NCBI GenBank assembly: GCA_964494735.1
Contig: CAZBSD010000001.1
Span: 62,001 to 126,000, forward strand
Reading direction: 5' to 3'
DNA: 64,000 nt
From: PHAA01 sp964494735
GTDB taxonomy: Bacteria; Bacillota; Syntrophomonadia; Syntrophomonadales; Syntrophomonadaceae
A program made the translations under genes and the position numbers. Shown here piece by piece: positions 6,972-16,154 of this stretch. Under the pieces are notes generated by a model, which saw only the letters and a program-made list of their open reading frames with translations, was not told the origin of the DNA and searched no databases. Every line of letters begins with the position of its first letter. Positions within the stretch are counted from its first letter, which is position 1.

Positions 6972-7836
6972 AGGTTCCGACCTGCTGGAGCTCTGCTCAA
7001 CCCATGGGCTTACCCTGCCCCAGGTGATAATAGAAGCGGACAAGGAAGAGAGCGGGCTGACAGAGGACGAAATTAAACTGAAGATGGCCAACCGCTTGGA
7101 GGTGATGAGGACTTCCATTTCAATCGGAGTCGAGCAGGATCTGATATCCAAAGGAGGCTTGATCGGCGGCAATGCCAAAAAACTAAACTCCTACACCGCC
7201 AAAGCCCGCAGCGGAGTGACAGTTACCAAGGCGGTAGCGTATGCTCTGGCCGTCACTGAAGTGAGCGCATCCATGGGCGTCATCGTGGCCACCCCCACCG
7301 CTGGCTCCAGCGGAATATTACCGGGAGTGCTGAGGGCATTTGAAGAAGAGTACCATCATACCCAAGCGGAGCTCATCGATTGTCTTTTTGTGGCTGCCGG
7401 CTTGGGCCGGGTGATATCAATGAACGCCACCTTGGCCGGAGCTGAAGGGGGATGCCAAGCCGAGTGCGGTTCAGCCTCCGCCATGGCCGCCGCGGCTGCC
7501 GCCCACCTGGCTGGGGGAACCCCTCAACAATGCCTTCAAGCGGCCGCTATGGCGCTTAAAGGGTTGTTGGGACTTGTCTGTGACCCGGTCGCCGGGTTAG
7601 TAGAAGTCCCCTGCTCCAAACGCAACGCGACAGCTGCCGCCAACGCTCTCATTTGTGCTGATATGGCCCTGGCCGGTATCGACAGTTTCATCCCCTTCGA
7701 TGAGGTAGTGGAGGCCATGCGAAGGGTGGGTGAAGCCATGCCGGCAGAATTCCGCGAGACTGCCCGGGGCGGATGCGCCGCAACGCCTACTGCCCGCAAC
7801 TTTGCCGCTGCCCTTAATCCAAAAACATTAAACTGA
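6955..7836 (+). CDS. sdaAA: L-serine dehydratase, iron-sulfur type, alpha subunit
   Basis: 293 residues from ATG 6955, preceded by AGGAGGATACTGCG. It carries the catalytic 4Fe-4S subunit features: AEGGCQAECGSASAMAAAA, CDPVAGLVEVPC and a C-terminal RGGCAATPTAR, supplying the cysteines that hold the labile cluster. The oxygen-sensitive cluster fits an anaerobe. It overlaps sdaAB and forms a two-gene operon ending at the hairpin at 7995-8022. Confidence 0.95.
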   Translation: MFRYTKGSDLLELCSTHGLTLPQVIIEADKEESGLTEDEIKLKMANRLEVMRTSISIGVEQDLISKGGLIGGNAKKLNSYTAKARSGVTVTKAVAYALAVTEVSASMGVIVATPTAGSSGILPGVLRAFEEEYHHTQAELIDCLFVAAGLGRVISMNATLAGAEGGCQAECGSASAMAAAAAAHLAGGTPQQCLQAAAMALKGLLGLVCDPVAGLVEVPCSKRNATAAANALICADMALAGIDSFIPFDEVVEAMRRVGEAMPAEFRETARGGCAATPTARNFAAALNPKTLN

Positions 7837-7994
7837 CATCCTGATTATCTTCAATCATGGCTTTCATGCCACTTACTATATGCCTGCTTTCCGCCCACCA
7901 CCATCTACAGTCCCAGTTATTCTGATTAATTAGGACACTTCCATTCCTGGTTTCGCTGCTTTCTTCCGGCGAATGCCTTCAATAAAACCAGAAT

Positions 7995-8022
7995 AGGGCT
8001 TCCGCCCTGCGGCGAAAGCCCT
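7995..8022. terminator. bidirectional terminator
   Basis: AGGGCTTCCGCC/GGCGAAAGCCCT stem with T-rich sequence on both sides, between convergent sdaAA and the tryptophan-rich protein gene. Confidence 0.7.
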
Positions 8023-8129
8023 GGTAATTTTCTTATTAAGGTTGAATAAGCCTATCGCCCCGCTCGGTTCTTTTCCACAGGCTCCTTCACAAAAACGGCC
8101 TCCCCGCAACTGTTCCAGGCTGGCCGCGT

Positions 8130-8723
8130 CTAGGACTTCCCCTTCACCATGTTGTCGAAAAACCCGCGGACTACGTTATACTGGGCATTCCACCCCTTGC
8201 GCATATCCTGCAGTTTCCCTTGCAGTTCAGCTTGCTGGGCCAGCAGGTCCTGCAGCTCATCTCCTAATTTGGTTATCTCTGCCGAAGCGTGATGGTGGAA
8301 TTGGTCGACGGCTCCCCAGATATCATTCCACACCGCGTTCCACACCGTTCCCCATACTTCGCGCCCAGACATCTTGGTCACATCGATCTCGCTGCGCAGG
8401 GCCTCTTTTCGTTTCTTGAATGTCTCCAGCAATTCCCCCTGGTTACGGCGGACGCTGGTAATGGCACCGGTGCTCATCTCTTTGACAGAATCCCAGATCA
8501 TGCTCCACACATAATCCCAGGCCGCCTCACCGGACATGGCTGGATCATTGAGCTTGGGGTCGATCACTGCCTGTTTTACGTTCAGGGTCTTTTCCAGGTC
8601 GCCATAGCCGGCTTCAAGTTCATCCGACAACTGGTCCAGCCGAGCTATACGGGTTTTGATCTCCTTGCTGACCTCGCTCAGCTCCTGTCTGAGTTTCTTC
8701 TCTACGCGTGCCTTGCCCTCCAT
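8130..8723 (-). CDS. tryptophan-rich coiled-coil protein, unknown function
   Basis: 197 residues from the start codon at 8723 (AAGGAGGGATAGAG precedes). The N-terminal third is a charged coiled coil (about 1-55). Two related Trp-rich amphipathic stretches follow, GEAAWDYVWSMIWDSV and GREVWGTVWNAVWNDIWGAV, separated by another coiled coil; a third coiled coil (LGDELQDLLAQQAELQ) leads to WNAQYNVVRGFFDNMV. There is no signal peptide. I do not recognise a named family. Trp-rich amphipathic helices plus coiled coils, and two phasin-like genes close by, suggest a surface-binding protein of a granule or membrane; this is inference only. Confidence 0.6.
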   Translation of the reverse strand: MEGKARVEKKLRQELSEVSKEIKTRIARLDQLSDELEAGYGDLEKTLNVKQAVIDPKLNDPAMSGEAAWDYVWSMIWDSVKEMSTGAITSVRRNQGELLETFKKRKEALRSEIDVTKMSGREVWGTVWNAVWNDIWGAVDQFHHHASAEITKLGDELQDLLAQQAELQGKLQDMRKGWNAQYNVVRGFFDNMVKGKS

Positions 8724-8776
8724 CTCTATCCCTCCTTTTTGGTTCTTGGGTCTAACCTGAGTCTGTCTGGGTATCA

Positions 8777-8792
8777 TTGCACCAAGGTGTAA
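8777..8792. promoter_or_regulatory. 16-bp palindrome upstream of the Trp-rich protein gene
   Basis: TTGCACC-AA-GGTGTAA, one mismatch between arms, about 55 bases before the start at 8723 and beside an AT-rich stretch. It is a possible operator. The remaining 240 bases to the next gene (8793-9032) show no gene or clear motif. Confidence 0.4.
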
Positions 8793-9032
8793 TATAAATA
8801 TACAGTCTTTTGATTAAATCTACTACCACTTTGTGAAGTATGTACTAAACCGAACACACTCCCTGGTATCTGTCGCGTGGCAATTTTATTTGTTTATCCA
8901 AAGACCGCTTATTGATCATTAAGGTGCCGGTTCCGCAGCTGCTACGACGGGCTGAATGTCCGGCGAAGGACCGATCGCCCACATATTGGGATTATCCCCT
9001 GCCACGAGGGCCTTGGCAAATGTGACAAATTG

Positions 9033-9767
9033 CTAAGGTATGGTTTCTCCTGGCAGCAAACTACTTTTCGGTTTGGTCCAGGGACAAGCCTTTATGCAAA
9101 TCCCGCATACGGTTTGGCCGATTTCCGGCCGGATGGCAAAATCATCCTTCAGCTTGGCTAAACACCGTTCGAAGAACAGAGCTGTCTCCCGGTTGTCAGG
9201 ATAATCTTCCCAGGATGCACCCTTGATGGCTCCAACCGGACAAGCTTCCACGCACTTGGTACAGTTGCCGCAGCGATAAGCTGTCGGTTGGCCGGCGATA
9301 AGCGGAGCATCAGTCAGGATGACCGCATATCTGACCCGGGCTCCAAAACGCGTATTGATAATGAGCAGGTTTTTTCCCATCCACCCCAGCCCGGCCGCCC
9401 GAGCAACCGCTTTGGCAGGTAGGTTCGGCCACCATTCCTGCTTGTCGACCACCATTGAGGCCGGCAGGGCCTGAGCTCGGTATCCCTGGTTGGACAACTG
9501 CTGCTGCACCCTGAAGCTGATGTGGTCCAACAAGTTGTTGGCGGTGGTCTGCTGGCGGGAATAAAGTGCGGTGGGGGCATCGGTTATCGGTTCGAATACA
9601 TCAAACGGGAAGTGGACTCCGACCACCACCCCTCGAGAATAGGGAGCCAGAAGATCGGCCGGGATGGTGCGGATACCATCGATCAGATCGAGGTCGGCTA
9701 CACCAAACAGATCAGCCCCCTGGGAAACAGCAAATTCTTTAAGCTGAACAGTGATATCTTCGGTCAT
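9033..9767 (-). CDS. QueG-like double-cubane ferredoxin-type protein
   Basis: 244 residues. The C-terminal half has two 4Fe-4S motifs, CGNCTKCVEACP and CGICIKACP, and the N-terminal half resembles the B12-binding core of epoxyqueuosine reductase (GLGWMGKNLLIIN, FGARVRYAVILTD). It is much shorter than true QueG (about 350-390 residues) and lacks its C-terminal HEAT-like part, so it belongs with the unassigned 4Fe-4S double-cluster proteins common in anaerobes. The substrate is unknown. It stands alone on the minus strand. Confidence 0.75.
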   Translation of the reverse strand: MTEDITVQLKEFAVSQGADLFGVADLDLIDGIRTIPADLLAPYSRGVVVGVHFPFDVFEPITDAPTALYSRQQTTANNLLDHISFRVQQQLSNQGYRAQALPASMVVDKQEWWPNLPAKAVARAAGLGWMGKNLLIINTRFGARVRYAVILTDAPLIAGQPTAYRCGNCTKCVEACPVGAIKGASWEDYPDNRETALFFERCLAKLKDDFAIRPEIGQTVCGICIKACPWTKPKSSLLPGETIP

Positions 9768-9971
9768 TGCAGCGCCTCCTCAATGATATTCGGGCAGAAA
9801 TCAATGATAACTTCTATTCACATGTTATCATAGCGATTACCCCAGCGGATGGAAAACAACGCATTCAGAGACAGGCTCCAGCAGGGAGCGGTGTTATCTT
9901 ATCGACGCCGCGCCGGCGAAAAGGGTCCTCCTGTCTCCCACAGACTGCCCCTTACCAGTAGTCTTATCAAT

Positions 9972-10421
9972 TTATGGTTCCGACCAGAGCTTCATCTCTT
10001 TGATGACGAACGTCGCCCGGCTGGTGGCCACCAACTGACCCTGGTCATCGCGCATGGTACCCTGCACCACTGCGCTCCGGTTGCCAATGTGGATGACCTC
10101 CGCCTCGGCTGTTAATCCGGTACCTTCGAAGACTGGGGCAAGGTAGTTCAAGTACATATCGCTGGTTACAGGGCTATAACCCCGTGACAATAAAGCCCAT
10201 CCCATGGTAGAATCCAGTACCGTCGATATGATGCCCCCGTGCAGCCTTCCCCGTACGGTGGAATACGCATGGCTGGCCATTATCCGCATACCCGCCTTGC
10301 CTTCGCCCAGGTAGGCCAGACCTATATTCAACGTCTGGTGAACTGGATTCAGCCACCGCGCGCACAGGAATTCGAAATATTTAGAATCGATCCCCCGGTT
10401 ATCAACCTGCATGGCACTCAC
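9972..10421 (-). CDS. PaaI-type hotdog thioesterase
   Basis: 149 residues with a single hotdog domain. The helix motif GRLHGGIISTVLDSTMGWAL carries the HGG and the acidic residue used for catalysis in the PaaI/YigI group. It should hydrolyse acyl-CoA thioesters. GTG 10421 or ATG 10412 could start it; GGGGGAGGAC lies just upstream of both. It is monocistronic and one of two such thioesterases in the window (the other at 15529). Confidence 0.8.
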   Translation of the reverse strand: MSAMQVDNRGIDSKYFEFLCARWLNPVHQTLNIGLAYLGEGKAGMRIMASHAYSTVRGRLHGGIISTVLDSTMGWALLSRGYSPVTSDMYLNYLAPVFEGTGLTAEAEVIHIGNRSAVVQGTMRDDQGQLVATSRATFVIKEMKLWSEP

Positions 10422-10725
10422 GTCCTCCCCCGCCCCTCAAGATTTTCGGCTTTGTTACAATTATACCCAACAAATTATAGGTTGGGGATTGATACGGCGG
10501 CAATGGTCAGGATGTCTTGCTGCCAAACGTGGGTAGAGGTAGCAACAAGCCTCCTGCCCCCTAATGTAGATGGTATTTAATACCGCGAATAAATCCCCCT
10601 ATGCCGGTCAGTTCTGTCGGAGGTCAACAATTAACGTCAAAATTACCCTGTTATTAACCTAAGTCACCATATATTGCCGTTGATATCAATTCAAAATGTG
10701 CCAAGGCGTGCATATAAATTCTTAT

Positions 10726-10743
10726 AACCAAAAATTGTGGTTA
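10726..10743 (+). promoter_or_regulatory. inverted repeat in the prkA leader
   Basis: TAACCA and TGGTTA arms around a short A/T-rich spacer, ending a few bases before the GAGAGGAGG ribosome site of prkA. Upstream, CATATAAAT (about 10709) resembles a sporulation sigma-E -10 box, but no convincing -35 could be fixed. The 340 bases from 10422 hold nothing else recognisable. Confidence 0.35.
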
Positions 10744-10762
10744 GAGAGGAGGATTGTTCTTG

Positions 10763-12688
10763 ATGGATGTAGACCTTCAAGCGTTAATACAAAGTGATCG
10801 TCAAACCGGTAAGCGCGCTGCCTTCGAGGGAACCCTGCTGGATTATTTGCAGCTGGTGAAGAAAGACCCGGACATCACCATGTTGGCCCATGAGCGCATG
10901 TACAACGTTATCGTCGGCTGCGGAGCTCAATCAATAAACACCGAAGACGACCAGCGGTTGAAAAGGATCTACGGCAAAGAAACCATTAAACGGTATCAAT
11001 TCTTCGAAGAGGACTTCTATGGCATTGACAAGACCATAATGGAACTGGTCCGCTACTTTCATTCCGCCTCCATGCGGGGGGAGGAATCCCGCCAGGTACT
11101 GTATCTGGTCGGCCCGGTTGGATCCGGTAAATCCTCACTGATGGAGGCCCTGAAGAAGGCGTTGGAACAACATCCTCCTATCTACGTGATCAAAGATTGT
11201 CCCATGCGGGAGGAACCCCTGCACCTGATCCCCAAGCATCTGCGTGCCAAGGTCTCTGACATCGTGGGGGTCAACATCGAGGGCGACCTCTGCCCGGTCT
11301 GCCGCTATCGGCTGATCCATGAATATAGGGGCGAATATGAAAACTTTCCAGTCGTCACCAAGGATTTTTCCATCCGCAGCCGCAACGGAATCGCGGTGGT
11401 GCCACCGGTGGATCCCAACAATCAGGATACCTCGGTGCTGGTCGGATCAGTCGATATTTCAAAGATGGACCTGTATCCCGAGGATGACCCGCGGGTCCTG
11501 TCCCTGAATGGTGCATTCAACGCTGGCAATCGCGGATTGGTAGAGTTCATCGAAATATTCAAGAATGATGTGGAATACCTCCATACCATACTTACCGCTA
11601 CCCAGGAAAAATCCATCCCCTCACCCGGTAAGAATTCGATGATCTACTTCGATGGTATAATCCTGGCTCATTCCAATGAATCGGAGTGGAACAAATTCAA
11701 GTCCGACCATACCAACGAAGCCATCCTGGACCGTATCGTCAAGATTGAGGTTCCTTACTGCCTGGAACTTGATGAAGAGGTAAAAATCTACCGCAAGATA
11801 TTGAAGAAGAGCAGTTTTAAGGCCCACATCGCCCCCCATACCATTGAGATGGCTTCTATCTTCGCCATAATCAGCCGCCTCAACCCCTCCTCCAAGGTGG
11901 ACATCATCACCAAGATGCGCATCTATAACGGCGAGGAAGTTCTGCAAAAGGACGCCACCCAGAAGATCGATATCAAGGAACTGCGCGATGAGGCCGGCCG
12001 GGAAGGATTCACCGGCATCAGTACCCGGTTCATTATCAAGGCCATCGATAATGCCCTGTCAGAATCAGAGCACAAATGCATCAACCCTATAATTCTGGTC
12101 GACACCCTGATCAAAGCGGTCCGGGCCAGCGACGTCAGTGACGAGGAGAAGAAGAAGTTGCTCACTTTCCTGCAGGACGTGGTCAAGAAAGAATATAACC
12201 GCATCCTCGAGAAGGAGGTAACCAAGGCCTTTATCCATGGATTCCGGGAGCAGGCTGAATCGCTGTTCAACAACTACCTGGATCATGCGGAGGCGTTCGT
12301 TAACAAGGTCAAGCTCAAAGACCGTAACACCGGGGAAGAACTGGATCCAGATGAAAAATTCCTGGAGTCGATCGAAGCCCAGTTGGGACTCACCGGCAGC
12401 GCGGCGCGGGGATTCCGCCATGATGTCACCGCCTATATGTTCTCCCTGCTCAGGAATAACCGCAAGATAGACTATGACAGCTATGAACCGCTCAAGGAGG
12501 CTATCGAAAAGAAGCTGGCTTTCTCGGTCAAGGAATTATCGCGGGTAATAACCCAGGCACGGGTCCGGGACAGCGAGCAGGGGGAAAAATACAATCAGAT
12601 GGTCGAAGAGATGAAAAAGCATGGCTATTGCGAGCACTGCTGCAATGTAGTTTTAAAATATGCCGCCAATAACCTGTGGAAAGACTGA
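10763..12688 (+). CDS. prkA: PrkA-type AAA+ protein (serine kinase/Lon-like protease)
   Basis: 641 residues, normal for PrkA. The P-loop GPVGSGKSS lies near residue 120, followed by a zinc-ribbon-like region (CPMREEP ... DLCPVCRYRL) and the long PrkA C-terminal domain ending in HGYCEHCCNVVLKYAAN. In Bacillus PrkA is needed for normal sporulation; both kinase and protease activities have been reported for the family. ATG 10763 (or TTG 10760) suits AGGAGG at about 10747. It starts the prkA-yhbH-spoVR group; a terminator-like hairpin separates it from yhbH. Confidence 0.93.
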   Translation: MDVDLQALIQSDRQTGKRAAFEGTLLDYLQLVKKDPDITMLAHERMYNVIVGCGAQSINTEDDQRLKRIYGKETIKRYQFFEEDFYGIDKTIMELVRYFHSASMRGEESRQVLYLVGPVGSGKSSLMEALKKALEQHPPIYVIKDCPMREEPLHLIPKHLRAKVSDIVGVNIEGDLCPVCRYRLIHEYRGEYENFPVVTKDFSIRSRNGIAVVPPVDPNNQDTSVLVGSVDISKMDLYPEDDPRVLSLNGAFNAGNRGLVEFIEIFKNDVEYLHTILTATQEKSIPSPGKNSMIYFDGIILAHSNESEWNKFKSDHTNEAILDRIVKIEVPYCLELDEEVKIYRKILKKSSFKAHIAPHTIEMASIFAIISRLNPSSKVDIITKMRIYNGEEVLQKDATQKIDIKELRDEAGREGFTGISTRFIIKAIDNALSESEHKCINPIILVDTLIKAVRASDVSDEEKKKLLTFLQDVVKKEYNRILEKEVTKAFIHGFREQAESLFNNYLDHAEAFVNKVKLKDRNTGEELDPDEKFLESIEAQLGLTGSAARGFRHDVTAYMFSLLRNNRKIDYDSYEPLKEAIEKKLAFSVKELSRVITQARVRDSEQGEKYNQMVEEMKKHGYCEHCCNVVLKYAANNLWKD

Positions 12689-12710
12689 CCGTGATGATGG
12701 TAGGGCCCAG

Positions 12711-12734
12711 CCCGGTGGAACACACCGGGTTTTT
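12711..12734 (+). terminator. terminator or attenuator between prkA and yhbH
   Basis: CCCGGTG-GAACA-CACCGGG followed by TTTTT. It would reduce or end transcription before yhbH, so prkA may be made in excess over its partners. Confidence 0.75.
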
Positions 12735-12809
12735 GGCCGCTGCCAGGATCACATATGTTCCTGCAATTAAACAGATTTTCCTGATTTAACTGGGATTGAG
12801 GTGATCAAG

Positions 12810-13988
12810 TTGGGCGTTTTCCGTGACTATGACAGCGGGGGCCGGGACCGGAGTGCCGAGGACCGCCGACGCCACCGGCAGCTGGTGGAGGATTCGATTA
12901 AAAAGAATATCGGCAATATCATCGCGGAAGAAAGCATCATCGGTAAAAGCCGGGATAAGGTCATCAAGGTCCCCATCCGGGGTTTGAAGGAATATCAGTT
13001 CGTCTATGGGTCGAACGATCCCGGGGTGGTATCCGGTACCGGCGGTGAAAAACGGGGCGACCAGATACGGGGGCGGGAGAATTCCAATGGCACTGGCGCC
13101 GGCCCAGCAGGATCCGAGGATGGAGAGGATTACTTCGAGACCGATATCACCCTGGAGGAATTGATCCAATATCTATTTGAGGATCTGGAGCTCCCCAATA
13201 TGCACAAAAAGAAATTCTCTTATGTGGAGACCGAACGGAGCCACAAACGCTGGGGCATTCAGAGGAAAGGCATCCCTCCCCGCCTGGCCCGCAAGCGCTC
13301 CATGCAGGAGAAGATCAAGCGGCAGAAATCCATGGAACGCAGTTACCGGGAGTTAGGTGAGGAGGTGGAGATAGAGCGCTTCGCCTTCCGGGAAGAAGAC
13401 CTGCGCTACCAGCGGGTCAAACCGGACCTGCGCCCCCAGTCCAACGCGGTGGTAATATGTCTCATGGACAACTCCGGTTCAATGTACCAGGGCAAGAAGT
13501 TCCTCGCCCGAAGTTTTTTCTTTTTGCTGTATCAATTCGTTGGCTACCGCTACCTAAATGTGGAGTTGGTATTTATAAACCATACCACCACCGCCAAGGA
13601 GGTCAATGAAGAAGAGTTCTTCCATAAAGGCGAATCGGGCGGTACTTTCATCAGCAGCGCCTATGAAAAAGCACTGGAGGTAATCGAGGAGCGCTATAGC
13701 CCTGAGATATGGAACATCTATGCCTTCCATTGCAGTGACGGCGACAACTGGGTCCAGGACACCCCCAAAGCCATCGCCGCCGCCGGGGAGTTGTGCAGCG
13801 TGTGCAACCTGTTTGGTTACGGGGAGATAAACGAAACCAGCGGCCAGTTTTACAAACCAGAACGCACCATGATAGACGAGTTCCTTGACCATCTGCGGGC
13901 GGACAATTTCGTTGCCGTGACCATAGAGTGTAAGGATGACATTTGGCCGGGCTTCAAGAAGCTCTTGACTATCGCCGATAAGGAGTGA
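12810..13988 (+). CDS. yhbH: YhbH/DUF444 protein with von Willebrand A-like domain
   Basis: 392 residues. The N-terminus GVFRDYDSGGRDRSAEDRRRH and the middle region EERSIIGK-type sequence fit YhbH. The C-terminal half has a VWA fold with a MIDAS-like DNSGS and later SDGDN. The family always travels with PrkA and SpoVR, but its activity is unknown; it is linked to sporulation in Bacillus. TTG 12810 is preferred because GAGGTGATCAAG precedes it and the protein then begins as in homologues; GTG 12801 is the alternative. Confidence 0.9.
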   Translation: MGVFRDYDSGGRDRSAEDRRRHRQLVEDSIKKNIGNIIAEESIIGKSRDKVIKVPIRGLKEYQFVYGSNDPGVVSGTGGEKRGDQIRGRENSNGTGAGPAGSEDGEDYFETDITLEELIQYLFEDLELPNMHKKKFSYVETERSHKRWGIQRKGIPPRLARKRSMQEKIKRQKSMERSYRELGEEVEIERFAFREEDLRYQRVKPDLRPQSNAVVICLMDNSGSMYQGKKFLARSFFFLLYQFVGYRYLNVELVFINHTTTAKEVNEEEFFHKGESGGTFISSAYEKALEVIEERYSPEIWNIYAFHCSDGDNWVQDTPKAIAAAGELCSVCNLFGYGEINETSGQFYKPERTMIDEFLDHLRADNFVAVTIECKDDIWPGFKKLLTIADKE

Positions 13989-13992
13989 TCAG

Positions 13993-15375
13993 GTGGCCGA
14001 ATACACTATAGCCGACCTCGAGTATTACAACCGGCTCATCGAAGAGGCGGCAGCCGAGTTTGGACTCGACTTATACCCGCAGGAGTTCGAGATCTGCAAC
14101 TATGAGGATATGCTCAGTTATGAGGCCTATTCAGGCATGCCCTCCCGCTACCCGCACTGGAGCTTCGGTAAATCATGGGAACGGAAGAAGACCTATTACC
14201 GTTACAACCTGGTCGGCCTGCCCTATGAGATGGTGATCAATTCCAACCCCTGCCTGGCCTATCTGATGAAAGAAAACTCCCTTCTGTTGCAGGTGCTGAC
14301 CATCGCCCATGTATACGGCCATAACGATTTCTTCAAGAATAACCGGATGTTCAGGGATGGCACCCGGGCGGAGTATACCACCGAAACGTTCAAATCCCAT
14401 GCTAATAGGCTGCGGGACTACATAGCTGATCCCAGTATCGGCTACAACCGGGTGGAACGGGTGCTCGACGCTGCTCATGCCCTGCGCTTCCAGGTCCACC
14501 GCATCACCAGTGAAAAGCATCTCACCCCCGATGAGCAGAAGCGACGACTGATCGCCTCCTACCATGATTCCCTCACCACCGAGAGAAAGCCCAGCCCGTC
14601 CATCCCGCCGGCAACACCCCCGGATTGGGATCAGATCCCGTTGGAACCGGAAGAGGACGTACTGCTGTTCTTGATGCGTCATGCCCGGCTGACCGATTGG
14701 GAGAAGGACATCATAAATATCGTGCGGGAAGAGACCAGGTATTTCATCCCCCAGATAGAGACCAAGATAATGAATGAGGGCTGGGCCAGTTTCTGGCACT
14801 ATCGGATTTTGAACCACCTGCAGCTTCCCCAGGATATGCATCTGGAGTTCATGAAGCGGCACAACCAGGTGGTGTGCGCCCATGAGGGCGGTCTCAATCC
14901 CTACCACCTGGGCTTCGAGATGTGGAGCAAACTGGATCGTGAGGCAAGCGACAAGCAAAGCATCTTTCGGATAAGGGAACAGGAACGGGACGTTTCCTTC
15001 CTGCGCCGTTACCTGGATGAACAGTTGTGCCGGGACCTCAACCTGTTCAAGTACAGCAAGGCGGGCAGCAATTATGTGGTAAAGGAGGTATCGGACCAGA
15101 TCGGCTGGGAAAAGGTACGGGATACTTTGATCAGCAACGTGGGCATGAACGGGGTGCCGGTCATTAAGGTGATCGACATCGGGGCCAACAACATGCTGGA
15201 CCTGGCCCAAGAACAGGACGGCCGGGAATTGGTACTGAAATATGCTCAGGAGACATTGAAATATGTAGCCCGCTTGTGGGGTCACAAGGTACGCCTGCAC
15301 CTAAAAGTCAATGGCGGCTACCAGAAGATTGTGTGCGACCACCAGGACATATACGTTACTAACAGCCCTTCGTAA
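13993..15375 (+). CDS. spoVR: SpoVR family protein
   Basis: 460 residues, family length. Characteristic stretches are FEICNYEDMLSYEAYSGMP, HVYGHNDFFKNN and METKIMNEGWASFWHYRI-like (here TKIMNEGWASFWHY), with conserved His and Glu. SpoVR is involved in spore cortex formation in Bacillus; the biochemical function is unsettled. GTG 13993 starts four bases after the yhbH stop, preceded by AAGGAGTGA, so the two are one operon. Confidence 0.93.
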   Translation: MAEYTIADLEYYNRLIEEAAAEFGLDLYPQEFEICNYEDMLSYEAYSGMPSRYPHWSFGKSWERKKTYYRYNLVGLPYEMVINSNPCLAYLMKENSLLLQVLTIAHVYGHNDFFKNNRMFRDGTRAEYTTETFKSHANRLRDYIADPSIGYNRVERVLDAAHALRFQVHRITSEKHLTPDEQKRRLIASYHDSLTTERKPSPSIPPATPPDWDQIPLEPEEDVLLFLMRHARLTDWEKDIINIVREETRYFIPQIETKIMNEGWASFWHYRILNHLQLPQDMHLEFMKRHNQVVCAHEGGLNPYHLGFEMWSKLDREASDKQSIFRIREQERDVSFLRRYLDEQLCRDLNLFKYSKAGSNYVVKEVSDQIGWEKVRDTLISNVGMNGVPVIKVIDIGANNMLDLAQEQDGRELVLKYAQETLKYVARLWGHKVRLHLKVNGGYQKIVCDHQDIYVTNSPS

Positions 15376-15440
15376 GTCAATCTCAGCCCGACTTTACATT
15401 CCCTGGTCCAAACCCGTATTTACCTTTGTATTTTCTCCGA

Positions 15441-15467
15441 AAAAAGCCCCGGCACTGCGGCCAGGGC
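15441..15467 (-). terminator. terminator of the thioesterase gene at 15529
   Basis: On the minus strand GCCCTGGC/GCCGGGGC with a CGCAGT loop, followed by six T. Confidence 0.75.
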
Positions 15468-15528
15468 ATATAGAGAAAGTAGACTTTAATGGGCATATAT
15501 ATTTTTAGGCCATGACCTGACCTGAAGC

Positions 15529-16020
15529 TCACTTATTATATAAAAATTTAGGGGGCAGCTCCTTGTATCCTATGGATGCGGCGGCATGGCCTATAGTCTG
15601 CATTCCTTGAGTTACCAACTGCTTTGAGGTACCGTGGGCCAGGATCCTGCCCTTGCTGTCTTTAATAATAGCCTCTGACTTGCAGACGCTGCGCCCAACC
15701 TTTATCCTCTTCCCCTCCACCACCAGATGCCCGTTTTGGGATGCTCCCAGCATATCCACCTGTACGTCAAGAGATGTGTAGCCAGCATCCTCGGGGATTT
15801 CACAATAAGATGCCCAATAGGCAGCGGTATCGATCAGCGAGGTGTAAACTCCGCCGTGAACGGTGCCGAAGGGATTCCAATGCTTTTTTTCCACGTCGCA
15901 TTCCACCAGACAGTACCCAACCCCCAACTCTTTAACCGCCATATTCAGCAATAGGAAGTAAGGTCCCTTGTTGATCATCTCCATGATGACCTTGAGATGC
16001 TCCGGATTCACCTGCTGCAT
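15529..16020 (-). CDS. hotdog-fold acyl-CoA thioesterase (PaaI-like)
   Basis: 163 residues from ATG 16020 (GGGGAGGAGGATTGTC precedes it; upstream in-frame codons are not supported). The hotdog motif NPFGTVHGGVYTSLIDTAAY is clear. It lies downstream of the TetR gene in the same direction, 134 bases apart, so the regulator may control it. Together they resemble acyl-CoA-responsive modules in fatty-acid-degrading bacteria; the actual inducer is unknown. Confidence 0.82.
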   Translation of the reverse strand: MQQVNPEHLKVIMEMINKGPYFLLLNMAVKELGVGYCLVECDVEKKHWNPFGTVHGGVYTSLIDTAAYWASYCEIPEDAGYTSLDVQVDMLGASQNGHLVVEGKRIKVGRSVCKSEAIIKDSKGRILAHGTSKQLVTQGMQTIGHAAASIGYKELPPKFLYNK

Positions 16021-16154
16021 GACAATCCTCCTCCCCTTCCATTCGCCAATTGAATCTCCGCTTGCGCCGCCTGCCAACCAGAAAACTATCCCAACTTCTC
16101 AAATCACTCCGGTTTTCCAACAATAACTGTGCTGCGCCAAAGGCTATAGGCATG

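Noticed and set aside
14173..15300. Long antisense ORF (375 codons) inside spoVR
   Set aside because: Mirror frame of a conserved SpoVR gene; no start signal and a composition dictated by codon bias on the other strand.
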